DNA of 64,000 bases from Haematobia irritans. Its lineage: Eukaryota; Arthropoda; Insecta; Diptera; Muscidae. Below are positions 47,230 to 59,057 of this stretch, piece by piece. Every line of letters starts with the position of its first letter. The stretch's first letter is position 1. Location of the stretch: the NCBI RefSeq assembly GCF_050003625.1, contig NC_134398.1, positions 109,696,171 to 109,760,170 on the forward strand. Reading direction: 5' to 3'. The notes beneath the pieces were generated by a model. The model had not been told where the DNA came from and searched no databases. It saw only the letters and a program-made list of their open reading frames with translations. The position numbers and the translations under genes were made by a program.

Positions 47230-48778
47230 CCCACCACCATAGAATGGTGACGGGGGTATAATAAGTTTGTCATTCCGTTTGTAACACATCGAAATATCGA
47301 TTTCCGACTATATAATGTATATATATTCTTGATCAGGGAGAAATTCTAAGACGATATAACGATGCCCGTCTGTCTGTTGTAATCACGCTACAGTCTTCAA
47401 TAATGAAGCAATCGTGCTGAAATTTTGCACAAACTCGTCTTTTGTCTGCAGGCAGGTCAAGTTCGAAGATGGGCTATATCGGTCCAGGTTTTGATATAGT
47501 CCCCATATAAACCGACCTCCCGATTTGGGGTCTCGGGCTTATAGAAATCGTAGTTTTTATCCAATTTGCCTGAAATTTGAAACCTAGAGGTATTTTATGA
47601 CCATAAAGAGGTGTGCCAAAAATGGTGATTATTGGTCCATGTTTTGGTATAGCCCCCATATAGACCGATCTCCCGATTTTACTTCTTGGGCTTATAGAAA
47701 CCGCAGTTTTTATTCAATTTACATGAAATTGGAAATCTAGAGGTATTGTAGGACGACAAATACGTGTGCCAAAAATTGTGAGTATCGATCCATATTTTGG
47801 TATAGCCCCCATATAGACCGATCTCCCGATTTTACTTCTTGGGATTATAGAAACCGCAGTTTTTATTCAATTTACCTGAAACTGGATATTTAAAGGTATT
47901 GTAGGACCACAAATACGTGTGCCAAAAACTGTGAGTATCGGTCCATGTTTTGGTATGGTCCCCATATAAAACGACTTCCCGATTTGGGGTCTTGGGCTTA
48001 TAGAAACCGTAGTTTTTATCCAATTTGTCTGAAATTGGAAATCTAGAGGTATTTTAGGACCATAAAGAGGTGTGCCGAAAATGGTGAGTATCGGTCCATA
48101 TTTTGGTATAGCCCCCATATAGACCGATTTCAAGATTTTACTTCTTGGGCTTCTAGAATCCGAAGTTTTTATCCTATTTGCCTGAAATTGGAAATCTAGA
48201 GGTATTTTCGGGTCATAAAGAGGTGTGCCGAAAACGGTGAGTATCGGTCCATATTTTAGTATAGCCCCCATAAGAACGATCTCCCGATTTAACTCCTTGG
48301 GTTTCTAGAAACCGTAGTTTTTATCTGATTTGCCTGAAATTGTAAATATTCTGGTATTTTAGGCTCACAAAAACGTGTATCGGATTAAGTTTTTATCGAC
48401 CATTTGGTAATGCCTCCATATAGACCGACTTCACTTCTTGAGGGTGTAGAAGGCGCACTGATCATGAAAATTGCTTGAAACTCAATGTAAAATTTCCAGA
48501 TTTTACTTCTACAGATTTAAGATTTCAAATCAAGACGTTATTTTATAATTTTCGTGCACACTTACAAGAGATGTTAATAATTCCTCTAAAACTCAAACAA
48601 AAATGGTTCTTATAAATCCAGAATCTGATATAGTCCTCATAGGTGAAATCTTTAAATTTATCTTCGGGAATATCCTCAAGTCCTCAAGCCCTCCTGAAAT
48701 TTCAAAGGAAACCCTAATATTTGGTTCATGGTGGTGGGTATTTAAGATTCGGCCCGAACTTAGTGCTGTATATACTTG
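47230..48778 (-). repeat. Beta dispersed repeat 1
   Basis: Reversed: CAAGTATATAC...at 48778 to GGTGGTGGG at 47230. TTATA flanks it (47225-47229, 48779-48783). Copy A of the hAT (complement of 8745-8780) has the empty 'tttttataatatt'. Monomers of about 170 bp share 'cccccatatagaccgatctcccgattttacttcttgggctt'-like sequence. Near the 47230 end is a 'actatataatgtatatatattcttgatc' stretch with a TATA-like core, parallel to alpha and gamma. Confidence 0.8.
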
Positions 48779-48867
48779 TTATAATATTAAATTGAGCCGA
48801 CATTTTAGAGCGATGGTGTTCAATGCCAGTAAAAAACTGTTCACGCCTAACTAAATTTATGTTTATA

Positions 48868-49799
48868 AAGGGTGATTTTTTAAGAGCTTGATAACTTTTT
48901 TTTTTAAAAAAACGCATAAAATTTGCAAAATCTCATCGGTTCTTTATTTGAAACGTTAGATTGGTCCATGACATTTACTTTTTGAAGATAATTTCATTTA
49001 AATGTTGACCGCGGCTGCGTCTTAGGTGGTCCATTCGGAAAGTCCAATTTTGGGCAACTTTTTCGAGCATTTCGGCCGGAATAGCCCGAATTTCTTCGGA
49101 AATGTTGTCTTCCAAAGCTGGAATAGTTGCTGGCTTATTTCTGTAGACTTTAGACTTGACGTAGCCCCACAAAAAATAGTCTAAAGGCGTCAAATCGCAT
49201 GATCTTGGTGGCCAACTTACCGGTCCATTTCTTGAGATGAATTGTTCTCCGAAGTTTCCCTCAAAATGGCCATAGAATCGCGAGCTGTGTGGCATGTAGC
49301 GCCATCTTGTTGAAACCACATGTCAACCAAGTTCAGTTCTTCCATTTTTGGCAACAAAAAGTTTGTTAGCATCGAACGATAGCGATCGCCATTCACCGTA
49401 ACGTTGCGTCCAACAGCATCTTTGAAAAAATACGGTCCAATGATTCCACCAGCGTACAAACCACACCAAACAGTGCATTTTTCGGGATTCATGGGCAGTT
49501 CTTGAACGGCTTCTGGTTGCTCTTCACTCCAAATGCGGCAATTTTGCTTATTTACGTAGCCATTCAACCAGAAATGAGCCTCATCGCTGAACAAAATTTG
49601 TCGATAAAAAAGCGGATTTTCTGCCAACTTTTCTAGGGCCCATTCACTGAAAATTCGACGTTGTGGCAGATCGTAAGTCTATTCATGATGAAATGTCAAA
49701 GCATACTGAGCATCTTTCTCTTTGACACCATGTCTGAAATCCCACGTGATCTGTCAAATACTAATGCATGAAAATCCTAACCTCAAAAGAATCACCCTT
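48868..49799 (-). mobile_element. DD41D mariner-like element, deletion derivative 3
   Basis: TIRs AAGGGTGATT and AATCACCCTT, TA at 48866-48867 and 49800-49801. The first tandem unit holds the empty site 'gtttatattataaaat' (46252-46267). Confidence 0.95.
48975..49686 (-). pseudogene. DD41D transposase, third N-terminal deletion type, plus frameshift
   Basis: ATG at 49684-49686 gives MNRLT, then a junction to the 'ctgccacaacgtcg' region, different from both other junction types and out of frame. A second lesion, one T lost at about 49256, splits the catalytic domain into 49217-49627 and 48975-49319. All three catalytic aspartates are still encoded. Confidence 0.9.
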
Positions 49800-50084
49800 T
49801 ATTATAAAATTATTTATGTATGTTTATACTCGACTCCACGTTCTTCTTTTGTTAGAGTTTTTGAATTCCTCCCAAATTTTAAAGTTTTGTACCAAACACA
49901 GTTTTTTGTTACAAAATTGATATTTTTGCAATAAAAAATAATATTTTATCCAAAATCAGTCAATTTCGTTTATATCAAGCACTGTTACTGACTATAAATC
50001 TTTAATAACCCACATTTCGAAGTTTCATTATAAAAATTTAATATAGTGTAAATATAAATGTGTAAATAAAAAAAGTGTTCGGTC

Positions 50085-50144
50085 GGAGCAGGGATTGAAC
50101 CCACGACCTTTTGCATGCAAGGCAGACATGCTAACCACTGCTCC
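50085..50144 (-). other. tRNA-Ala-like sequence (degenerate)
   Basis: Reversed: GGAGCAG at one end and CTGCTCC at the other pair over 7 bp. TTGGC-type D-arm remnant (TGGTTAGCATG), anticodon loop CTTGCAT with TGC (Ala) on a 4-of-5-bp stem, and B box GGGTTCAATCC. At 60 nt and with only 3 bp in the T stem it is not a normal tRNA. Part of the delta repeat. Confidence 0.5.
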
Positions 50145-50831
50145 ACGTGGCAAACAAATGTATGTTTCTGTTAAATAATGTCATGTTTGCATGGGCTCGT
50201 GGGCGCTGCAATCTATGCTATATAAATGTAACTTATAATGATAATTATCTACTGGTGACTATAACAGCTACGTAGTCCAGTGGATAGTGTGTTGGCTTAC
50301 AAACTGTATGGTCCTCGGTTCGATTCTCGGTGCAGGCGAAAGGTAAAATTTAAAAAATTTATAAAAGTGAATAATTTCTTCAACATTATTTGTATTACAG
50401 AAAAAGGTGCCAAGAACTGAAATATTCCGTGGAAGTGAAAATTACGAGTATGTTAGACAATGAGCACAATCGTCTTTGGGAAAAATTCTTCCAAGCATGT
50501 AATATTTTTGGACTCAAAATGCTTCCAAACATATAATATGTTCACATAAAACAAACATATTAATGTTTCGGCAGTATGCAATAATATATGTGCTTCCTGC
50601 AAAATATGTTTGGAACATATGTTAAAGAAGCGATTTTTTTTGAGGGTGTACGGATAATTTGCCAGTACTCAAACTTAGTTGTTCGAATCTGGAATATGTT
50701 AGGAAGGCGGGATCAAGGCCGTAGCCAGGATTTTAATTCGGGGGGTGGTTCAACTTTAAAAAAAAATATTCATATAATCTCATGTGTACAAAATTTTATT
50801 TATGCATAGGTATGTATACAATATTTTTATA

Positions 50832-52227
50832 CCCACCACCATAGAATGGTGACGGGGGTATAATAAGTTTGTCATTCCGTTTGTAACACATCGAAATATC
50901 GATTTCCGACTATATAATGTATATATATTCTTGATCAGGGAGAAATTCTAAGACGATATAACGATGCCCGTCTGTCTGTTGTAATCACGCTACAGTCTTC
51001 AATAATGAAGCAATCGTGCTGAAATTTTGCACAAACTCGTCTTTTGTCTGCAGGCAGGTCAAGTTCGAAGATGGGCTATATCGGTCCAGGTTTTGATATA
51101 GTCCCCATATAAACCGACCTCCCGATTTGGGGTCTCGGGCTTATAGAAATCGTAGTTTTTATCCAATTTGCCTGAAATTTGAAACCTAGAGGTATTTTAT
51201 GACCATAAAGAGGTGTGCCAAAAATGGTGATTATCGATCCATATTTTGGTATAGCCCCCATATAGACCGATCTCCCGATTTTACTTCTTGGGATTATAGA
51301 AACCGCAGTTTTTATTCAATTTACCTGAAACTGGATATTTAAAGGTATTGTAGGACCACAAATACGTGTGCCAAAAACTGTGAGTATCGGTCCATGTTTT
51401 GGTATGGTCCCCATATAAAACGACTTCCCGATTTGGGGTCTTGGGCTTATAGAAACCGTAGTTTTTATCCAATTTGTCTGAAATTGGAAATCTAGAGGTA
51501 TTTTAGGACCATAAAGAGGTGTGCCGAAAATGGTGAGTATCGGTCCATATTTTGGTATAGCCCCCATATAGACCGATTTCAAGATTTTACTTCTTGGGCT
51601 TCTAGAATCCGAAGTTTTTATCCTATTTGCCTGAAATTGGAAATCTAGAGGTATTTTCGGGTCATAAAGAGGTGTGCCGAAAACGGTGAGTATCGGTCCA
51701 TATTTTAGTATAGCCCCCATAAGAACGATCTCCCGATTTAACTCCTTGGGTTTCTAGAAACCGTAGTTTTTATCTGATTTGCCTGAAATTGTAAATATTC
51801 TGGTATTTTAGGCTCACAAAAACGTGTATCGGATTAAGTTTTTATCGACCATTTGGTAATGCCTCCATATAGACCGACTTCACTTCTTGAGGGTGTAGAA
51901 GGCGCACTGATCATGAAAATTGCTTGAAACTCAATGTAAAATTTCCATATTTTACTTCTACAGATTTAAGATTTCAAATCAAGACGTTATTTTATAATTT
52001 TCGTGCACACTTACAAGAGATGTTAATAATTCCTCTAAAACTCAAACAAAAATGGTTCTTATAAATCCAGAATCTGATATAGTCCTCATAGGTGAAATCT
52101 TTAAATTTATCTTCGGGAATATCCTCAAGTCCTCAAGCCCTCCTGAAATTTCAAAGGAAACCCTAATATTTGGTTCATGGTGGTGGGTATTTAAGATTCG
52201 GCCCGAACTTAGTGCTGTATATACTTG
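50832..52227 (-). repeat. Beta dispersed repeat 2
   Basis: As beta 1 but with one monomer fewer (break near 51230, 'gattatcgatccatat'). Its insertion site TTATA overlaps the stop codon of the hAT transposase. Confidence 0.8.
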
Positions 52228-52238
52228 TTATAATATTA

Positions 52239-53040
52239 AATTGAGCCGACGGGCTTTTTCAGCAAATAAATCAATGACTTCTTCAGTCGGCACATTTATT
52301 CGGCGATGAACCGACATTAATGCCAATCCTTTGAGTCTACTCTCGCTAGTCGAATTTCTAAGATACGTCTTTAATCTCTTCATTGTTGAAAATGAACGTT
52401 CGGATGAGCACGTAGTAACTGCAGGGATGGAAAATGCAGTACTATAGTACTTTTTTCAAACCTTTTTCACCCCGGTCAGTACCGTAGTACCCCCGCGAAT
52501 GATTTAGTACCTTTTGTGTAGACATTTTTGAGTCGATATCAGATTTATGGTACAATAGCTTTGACAAAATATTTTAATATTTTGAGAAAGTCTTTATCAA
52601 CCTTATTTGCTAATAGTCTTTTACAAATATGGCAAAACAGACATGTTCATGTGGGAAGAAAATCTCGATTTTGTAAAAGACACAGTCAGACACAGGATTT
52701 TATTGAACTTCAAGAAAGTTTTAGTTGAAAAAGAATGCGATTCTATATTATCGATTTTTTATTTCGGTAGAAATAGTTGTCAACATTTTATTTCTATATA
52801 GAATTTTTGCAAAATTTTATTTTTATACAAAATTTTGTCAAAATTTTATTTCAATTGAAAATTTTGTAAAAATTTTATTTTCTTTAAAATTCAGTCTTTT
52901 GACAATAATCTTCCTGTGAAATTTTTGTTGAAATTTAGTAAAAAGTACCTTTCCGCTCAAAAAATACCTTTTTTGTACTTTCTTAAAAATTGTATTTTCC
53001 ATCCCTGAGTAACTGGCAAAGTGACCAAAATTTTTAAAAG
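52239..53040 (-). pseudogene. hAT transposase C-terminal fragment (copy B)
   Basis: Minus-strand counterpart of 7006-8765: ILVTLPVT before the MITE, then T(T)CSSERSFSTMKRLKTYL...RRIN and EEVIDLFA to the beta 2 boundary. It lacks the CATG-ended MITE of copy A, so the coding part 52243-52420 is continuous. Confidence 0.8.
52422..53007. mobile_element. hAT-type MITE with 29-bp repeats (copy B)
   Basis: CAGGGATGGAAAATGCAG (52422) and TGTATTTTCCATCCCTG (to 53007), AGTAACTG duplicated (52414-52421, 53008-53015). Same family and same host-gene site as 7054-8000 but without the SINE-like insert and with fewer 29-bp units. Confidence 0.85.
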
Positions 53041-53484
53041 AATATGCACGTTTGGAAAAATCTCTTTATTGCTTCCATCGCTGAATTAGGCAGGTTCTTT
53101 TCGCAGGTTTTGCGCCATTTCATTTACACATGTGTGTTTGGCTGTTTCGTTGTTGTTGCTATGGCCAAACAAAGCGAGTCATGTTCACAAAAAGAACAAC
53201 AAACACACATAAAAAGCAGAAATACATTTTCCACAAATGAAATTTGTCCGTCGTTTGGCGGGCTTTTCAACTAGTATTCTATGATTTGTGCAAGTTTTAT
53301 AGGTAAGCGTTTTTCAAAATAAAACCTCCAGCTTTTCTTCAACATCTTCGATAAGATTTTTCTATGCAGCTAAAAATATATATTTATTTATATAAAAATA
53401 TTCATTCATTTCGGGGGGGGCCCACACAATTTGATCGAGGGGGGATCCCCCTCATCCCCCCCTGAATACGGCCTTGGGCGGGAT

Positions 53485-53820
53485 ACTTGGGGTTTTACAT
53501 TAATTCATCTTTGACGTGTAAGGATCATATAAATAGTGTCATATGTAAGGTATACTGTTCGTAAATTGCGTGTTCCATCTAATCATACATCGACAGAGCG
53601 GTGTATGATTAGACGTAAATTTGTCATTCAGTTGATTCTGCCTTTAATAACTTATTCTGCCGAAGTAAATAGTAAGCTTGACGCTGGTTCAATGCATAAG
53701 TTACTGGTATTGTATAATAATGCGATATGGCGCAAAATGATTCTTGGTATTGACCTAGAGGATTATTTGTCGTATAGGAATTTGGTTTTCTTGTATAACC
53801 TAACCTATATGAGAAAATAG
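53485..53820 (+). pseudogene. Non-LTR reverse transcriptase, C-terminal fragment (copy B)
   Basis: Matches 9458-9802 with a 4-bp loss ('ctgttcgtaaattg') that breaks the frame; ends at TAG 53818-53820. Confidence 0.75.
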
Positions 53821-55609
53821 TTTTTGGTTACTCAACGAGATGTCAAACTATTATAATACCAAGATCCAGGTTTACCAACACCAGCAGATTTTTTTGCGTT
53901 AACTCGATCAAATTGTGGAATTCATTACCGCAACGTTTAAAAAATGTAACAAGAAAAAACAGTTTTAAGTTTGAAGTATTTCAATATCTTTTTAATTACT
54001 GAGTTAATGTTATGTATTCATATAATTTGCAGTTTCAACTATAAAATGCTTGATAGCCTGCAGCTGACATTCGCTAACTCCGCTCGTAACATTGCGATTT
54101 AACTCGAAAGGATCTCGCAAAACAATGGGTTTCGTCAAGTCACTATCGCAATTTTGATGCTCTTCAATATATGCTTTGTTTCACACAATTTTGTTTATCT
54201 CTTCGTATATCTATACCTTCCTTTTTTCTCTTACTTGCTTGATATTTCTAAAAATACATATAACATAGACCAAATTTTTAAATTTTTAATTCTAAAATTT
54301 TATTGTTTTATTTAATAAATATAAACCTTTATTGTTATTTAGCTTAGGATTTGATAATAATGACATACTAATTCTTACAATTAAATTACAATTAATGACT
54401 TTCTTTAAGGTGTATACATTGAACTAAAAAAGAAATACCTTCTTATTGGTCTAATGTTATAAATAAATAAATAAAAAATAAAATCAGAGAAATGCGTCTT
54501 CTATTCTAAGCAAAAAATGCATTCGTAGTTTAAAGACATGAAATCTTTGGTCTCACATTCAATCAATTGTTGATCCAATCTCATTTGCGAAAAATAATGA
54601 GACATTGACTCCACCATACCATAAACCGCACCAAACTGTCAAGTTGAGGATGGAGAAGCTTCTCAACGAAGATTCTATTTGCTAAATCTCAAAGAACAAA
54701 ACTGTTTTCTTTTTTTTCCTCTGACTCAAAAAGGAAATTAATCTACTAATAGCAATTTACCATGAACTAATTTTCAGCATCGATGTTCGTCAAAAACCTT
54801 TAGCAAAAACTTTGTTTGTTCGAAGAAATATGTCTTAATATTTGCAAGTTTTGTGTACACTCAAAAAAAGTGAACAATCTATTTCACTAAAGCCAATTTA
54901 ACATTATTTTAGTTCATGGAATTATTATGTTTGGAGAAAGTTTCCTTTACTCTAATATATTTTTGCGTACGTTAGTTAAACGAACTAAAAAAACGGGAAA
55001 AAATTATACACAAATTAAGCATAAAGATTTACTAAATTCGTATTTCTCACAAAATAGTTTATTGTATATTTAAATTTGTAAATTTTGCTTCAAATCCTTC
55101 AACAAGTGAAAAAAATTAATTATGTCTTATAAATGTTCTTAAATTTGTCGAAAAATATTTACTTATTTTTGTGATATCGGCGTAATGCCTGCGTTTATAA
55201 TACTGTTTAGTTTTCTAAAAATATTTAAAATTTTCTAAATTTAACCAAAAGTTTTCTTCCTGGTGGGTTCACTGTTTTTTTCAGTGTACTAAAATTTTGT
55301 TTTCACAATCTTACATCTTAGTTCAATATTTTTTCAATGCGTTTAACTAAATCGTTTCATCATAGATTTCCACAATATAAACGGCAAGAAATTTTCCCAA
55401 ATCAATTTACCCACATTACTATTTATTCGTTCTAGTAGGTATTTCTGATTATTTGATAAAACAAAAGCAATTAGGATAAAAGCTTGGAACAAGTGTATAC
55501 AATTGTTTATTATGTAAATTGAGGAAATTATTCGTTGCTGGTTAGGTCCTGTCGATTCATTACTCTAGGACAATTAACAGTTGACACCCATTCGATTGTA
55601 TAGACAGAC
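53821..55609. other. Region upstream of the gustatory receptor
   Basis: Non-coding; to 55395 it is shared with copy A. From 55396 to the start codon (about 240 bp) it is unique in the window and should contain the receptor's proximal promoter. I see no certain TATA box or initiator. Confidence 0.5.
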
Positions 55610-55639
55610 ATGTGCATTGTTAGTATCAAGCAACACAAA

Positions 55640-56698
55640 ATGAAATCCTCACCAAACCAGCAAGAGAGATTAGATACAATTGAACAGAATGATCCACCAT
55701 CGAATGACAAATCGGAGACATTCCTGAACGATATCTCAAGTATACTAATTATATTGAAGGCAACAGGGCTTTTGCCCCTGTATGATAAAATATCGAAATA
55801 TGAACTTGGTCCACCAACGATTGTCTATCGGCTGTATTCCACGATTGTCCATGTTCTAGTTCACGCCATGACTATATTCAATTTATACAACCTATTTTCG
55901 GGAGGTTCGCAACAACTATTCTCCTCTTATCGCGAAACTGACAACATTAACTACTGGATCGAAATTTTTCTTTGTATCGTCTCCTATACCACGACCGTTT
56001 TTATATGCTCTCGAAATTCAAAATCTTTTTTAAAATTGTTGAACGATACTCTAAAGGTGGATGACGATATTAATCGACAATTCTCTGCAAACATTACGAA
56101 TAACTGTGGTTTCGCGGTGCTATTTATATTTCTCATTGTGGCATTCCAAGGATATATTGTGATTTTGAAAATCCTTCTCATAGATGAACCGCTAACCATA
56201 ACTTCGTACATTATTATCAGTGTGTATTCCTTGCAGAATGCGCTATCCTCCATATTTATAGTATATGCATCCATAATGTTGCGTCTAGTGGCCGTTCGGT
56301 TCGCTTACATAAATTCCATCTTGAAGGGATATACATTTAAGGAGCAACAAAAACTCAAAGTACGATTTCGTACACGCATACCAAATAAAAGTTGGTTGGC
56401 CGCCCCACCACCTCCGGCAATGGAGAACTTTCCCGATGACTCGCTATTCACATTTCGCATATATAATAAGTTATTGCGTCTTTACAAATCTGTTAATGAG
56501 AATTGCAGCTTGATATTGGTCGTATATATGGGGTACGCCTTTTATTCGATTACAACAACGACGTATAACCTTTTTGTGCAGATAACAACGCAACAAGGAA
56601 TGTCTATTAATATACTGCAGATATGCTTTGCGTTTTTGGTCGTACATACAGCCATGTTGGCATTGTTGTCACGATGTTCTGGTGAAGCCACAGATCAG
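55640..56698 (+). CDS. Insect gustatory receptor (7tm_7 family), first coding exon
   Basis: A chemosensory ion-channel subunit of the insect gustatory receptor family, expected in the plasma membrane of sensory neurons. I prefer ATG 55640 (context acacaaaATG, fly-like) over 55610. Counting from 55610, hydrophobic segments are at about 75-95, 115-134, 166-188, 197-222, 301-325 and 332-354: six of seven. A long intracellular loop with KVRFRTRIPNK and APPPPA lies between 4 and 5. The exon ends in phase 0 at CAG/GTATTA (56698/56699), where this family usually has an intron before the TM7 exon with its TYhhhhhQF signature. That exon is not found here. Ligand and orthologue are unassigned. Confidence 0.8.
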
Positions 56699-56702
56699 GT
56701 AT
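56697..56702 (+). other. Splice donor of the receptor exon
   Basis: AG|GTATT after codon 363 (counted from 55610). The frame stays open to 56986, but from 56827 that is delta DNA. Confidence 0.65.
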
Positions 56703-56826
56703 TATTATTTTCGCATATTTCATCAAATTTCGCTAAAACAACTGTTATAATGAAATCCTTCACTATATTTATTTTAGCACTATTTTATCCATCGGCACAA
56801 TATTTTTTATATAATACTTCTAAGCA

Positions 56827-57800
56827 CACGCTCACAAAAAATCGCTTCTGTAACATATACTCCCAAACATATTTTGCTTCAAGCATATACATTTTTGGGT
56901 ATTGCCCAAACATTTATATGTTTGATCTCTTCCAATATATAATATGTTTGAAAGCATATTGGTCTAAACAATATATGGTTGGGTAGTCTAAGTTCAAAAC
57001 ATTTTGTATTTTTGCATCCAAATTCAATAATGTTGTCTTCCAAAAAACAATATGTTATTATGTGGACATATAATATGTTTGGAAGCATTTTGCACCCAAA
57101 ACTATTATATGCTTAAAAAAATTCTCCCAAACAATATTGTGCTCAAAATTTTATTCATTTATTTATATATTTACAATCATAATGAATTATGAAAATAAAC
57201 AGGTAATATAGGTGCTAACAACATAGGTTTTCGACCTGAATGCTCAAAATTTTGTTTCTGCCTAATTGTATATTCTCCCACATCTTTCTCACTTCCACGA
57301 GATTTTTTAGTTCTTAGCACCTTTTTCTGTAATACAAACATTGTAGAAGAAATTATTCAATTGTATGATTTTTTATTTTAATTTTACCTTTTGCCGGCCG
57401 GGGATTCGAACAGCGGACCACTCAGTTTGTAAGGATCAAAGAAGTAGCTGATCAATTGCCCAAGGACAAATAAAATGTTAATTTTTTAATAACAAGCAAC
57501 AACCACCAACTTAATTCAATATCGCTCCCTGTTAAATAGCGCTCCAAGCTACTAAACACATATATGTTTATAGGCTATTTCTAAATTAATATATGTTTGC
57601 ATCCAAGCATATTATATTTACAAACATTTTATGTCCCAAACATAATATGTTCTAACATATTAACATATATGTCCCAAACATGTTATGCTAGTTTATGAAC
57701 ATTATATGCTTGCACTCAAAAATATTGTGTTTAAAAATTTGTGTTCCAAACATATAATGTTTATAGCCAAACATATGAAGAACAGTCTTTTTCAACCGTG
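56827..57800 (+). mobile_element. Delta element 2 in the receptor intron (974 bp)
   Basis: CACGCTCACAAAAAATCGC at 56827, ...TTTTTCAACCGTG to 57800; CA on both sides (56825-56826, 57801-57802). Nearly identical to delta 3 (59058-60027). It carries 'ggggattcgaacagcggacc', a tRNA-type B box on the minus strand. Confidence 0.75.
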
Positions 57801-57970
57801 CATTTATGTTCATTATATTAAAGTTAGTTAATTACAGTGGTATTTCGGCCCCTCAAATTAATCCCTCCGGTCCAAAAATACTTCCAGTATAGGTATCATT
57901 GTGAAACTTCGGTCACAGCATTATAATTATGTCAGAACTATTTAATGATAAAATGGAATTGATTGATGAC
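57801..57970. other. Unassigned intron-like sequence
   Basis: 170 bp without recognised features. No acceptor followed by a phase-compatible open exon could be supported. Confidence 0.4.
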
Positions 57971-58027
57971 GTTTTGGTATAGCCCCCTATGTAAACCGAT
58001 CTTCCGATTTTATTTCTTGGGCTTCTA

Positions 58028-58962
58028 AAGGGTGATTTGTTAAGAGCTTGATAACTTTTTTTTTTAAAAAAAACGCATAAAATTTGCAAAATCTCATCGG
58101 TTCTTTATTTGAAACGTTAGATTGGTCCATGACATTTACTTTTTGAAGATAATTTCATTTAAATGTTGACCGCGGCTGCGTCTTAGGTGGTCCATTCGGA
58201 AAGTCCAATTTTGGGCAACTTTTTCGAGCATTTCGGCCGGAATAGCCCGAATTTCTTCGGAAATGTTGTCTTCCAAAGCTGGAATAGTTGCTGGCTTATT
58301 TCTGTAGACTTTAGACTTGACGTAGCCCCACAAAAAATAGTCTAAAGGCGTCAAATCGCATGATCTTGGTGGCCAACTTACCGGTCCATTTCTTGAGATG
58401 AATTGTTCTCCGAAGTTTTCCCTCAAAATGGCCATAGAATCGCGAGCTGTGTGGCATGTAGCGCCATCTTGTTGAAACCACATGTCAACCAAGTTCAGTT
58501 CTTCCATTTTTGGCAACAAAAAGTTTGTTAGCATCGAACGATAGCGATCGCCATTCACCGTAACGTTGCGTCCAACAGCATCTTTGAAAAAATACGGTCC
58601 AATGATTCCACCAGCGTACAAACCACACCAAACAGTGCATTTTTCGGGATGCATGGGCAGTTCTTGAACGGCTTCTGGTTGCTCTTCACTCCAAATGCGG
58701 CAATTTTGCTTATTTACGTAGCCATTCAACCAGAAATGAGCCTCATCGCTGAACAAAATTTGTCGATAAAAAAGCGGATTTTCTGCCAACTTTTCTAGGG
58801 CCCATTCACTGAAAATTCGACGTTGTGGCTCGTTAGTAAGTCTATTCATGATGAAATGTCAAAGCATACTGAGCATCTTTCTCTTTGACACCATGTCTGA
58901 AATCCCACGTGATCTGTCAAATACTAATGCATGAAAATCCTAACCTCAAAAGAATCACCCTT
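58028..58962 (-). mobile_element. DD41D mariner-like element, deletion derivative 4
   Basis: TIRs as in the other copies; TA at 58026-58027 and 58963-58964. The empty monomer sequence 'gggcttctagaaacc' is seen at 60209-60223. Confidence 0.95.
58136..58849 (-). CDS. DD41D transposase, in-frame N-terminal deletion, open frame
   Basis: 237 codons from ATG 58847-58849 to TAA. MNRLTNE is fused in frame to PQRRIFSEWALEKLAENP, then the whole catalytic domain: FSDEAHF, WFQQDGATCHTAR, RSCDLTPLDYFLWG (three aspartates, 41-residue spacing) and a conserved tail (RRSRGQHLNEIIF). About 110 N-terminal residues with the helix-turn-helix DNA-binding region are missing relative to an autonomous DD41D protein of some 350 residues. 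The frame is otherwise undamaged: the only one of the four copies that could yield a stable, catalytic-domain-only protein. Whether it is expressed is unknown. Confidence 0.85.
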   Translation of the reverse strand: MNRLTNEPQRRIFSEWALEKLAENPLFYRQILFSDEAHFWLNGYVNKQNCRIWSEEQPEAVQELPMHPEKCTVWCGLYAGGIIGPYFFKDAVGRNVTVNGDRYRSMLTNFLLPKMEELNLVDMWFQQDGATCHTARDSMAILRENFGEQFISRNGPVSWPPRSCDLTPLDYFLWGYVKSKVYRNKPATIPALEDNISEEIRAIPAEMLEKVAQNWTFRMDHLRRSRGQHLNEIIFKK

Positions 58963-59057
58963 TAGAAACTGTACTTTCTACCCGATTTGGCTGAAAATTG
59001 AAATCTAAAGGTATTTTAGTAGGTGTGCTGAAAATGTTTTGGTATAACCCCCATATA

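Larger units (their letters stand above)
48801..50648 (-). mobile_element. Delta element, duplicated portion, with DD41D inside
   Basis: Second tandem unit of the delta right half; ends GAGGGTG at 50648 before TA. Contains the tRNA-like sequences at 50085-50144 and 50268-50338. Confidence 0.65.
46184..52249 (+). repeat. Tandem duplication, ~2.6-kb unit (46184-48800 and 48801-52249)
   Basis: Both units run from 'attttagagcgatggtg' through half of delta, the hAT left end and beta to 'attaaattgagccgac'. The second unit is longer because of a DD41D element (934 bp with TA) and the tRNA-like part, and shorter by one beta monomer (about 170 bp). Confidence 0.85.
47100..53476 (-). mobile_element. 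hAT transposon (copy B) with 8-bp target duplication
   Basis: CAAGGCCGTA (47100-47109) and TACGGCCTTG (53467-53476) are exact inverted ends. GGCGGGAT is duplicated (47092-47099, 53477-53484). Copy A shows the unfilled RT sequence 'aaggcgggggtacttgggg'. Subterminal G runs occur at both ends (47126-47146; 53415-53460). It contains beta 1, the tandem duplication, a DD41D copy, beta 2 and a MITE. The transposase remnant is on the minus strand. Confidence 0.85.
43063..55395. repeat. Segmental duplication, copy B
   Basis: Direct-orientation partner of 1-18632. It lacks the Transib-like element, the triplication and the Harbinger-like MITE; it has the hAT insertion in RT and its internal duplication. 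Unlike A, it runs into the receptor gene. Confidence 0.8.

Noticed and set aside
50085..50144. Functional tRNA-Ala gene
   Set aside because: Only 60 nt, T stem three pairs, and it belongs to a repeat family.
56699..56986. Continuation of the receptor frame past 56698 as coding
   Set aside because: It crosses a consensus donor at the family's usual intron position and runs from 56827 into a delta element; the TM7 signature is absent.
57840..57970. Possible small receptor exon after AG near 57875 or 57920
   Set aside because: Phase-0 translations from the acceptors tried hit stops within a few codons and no TM7 motif is present.
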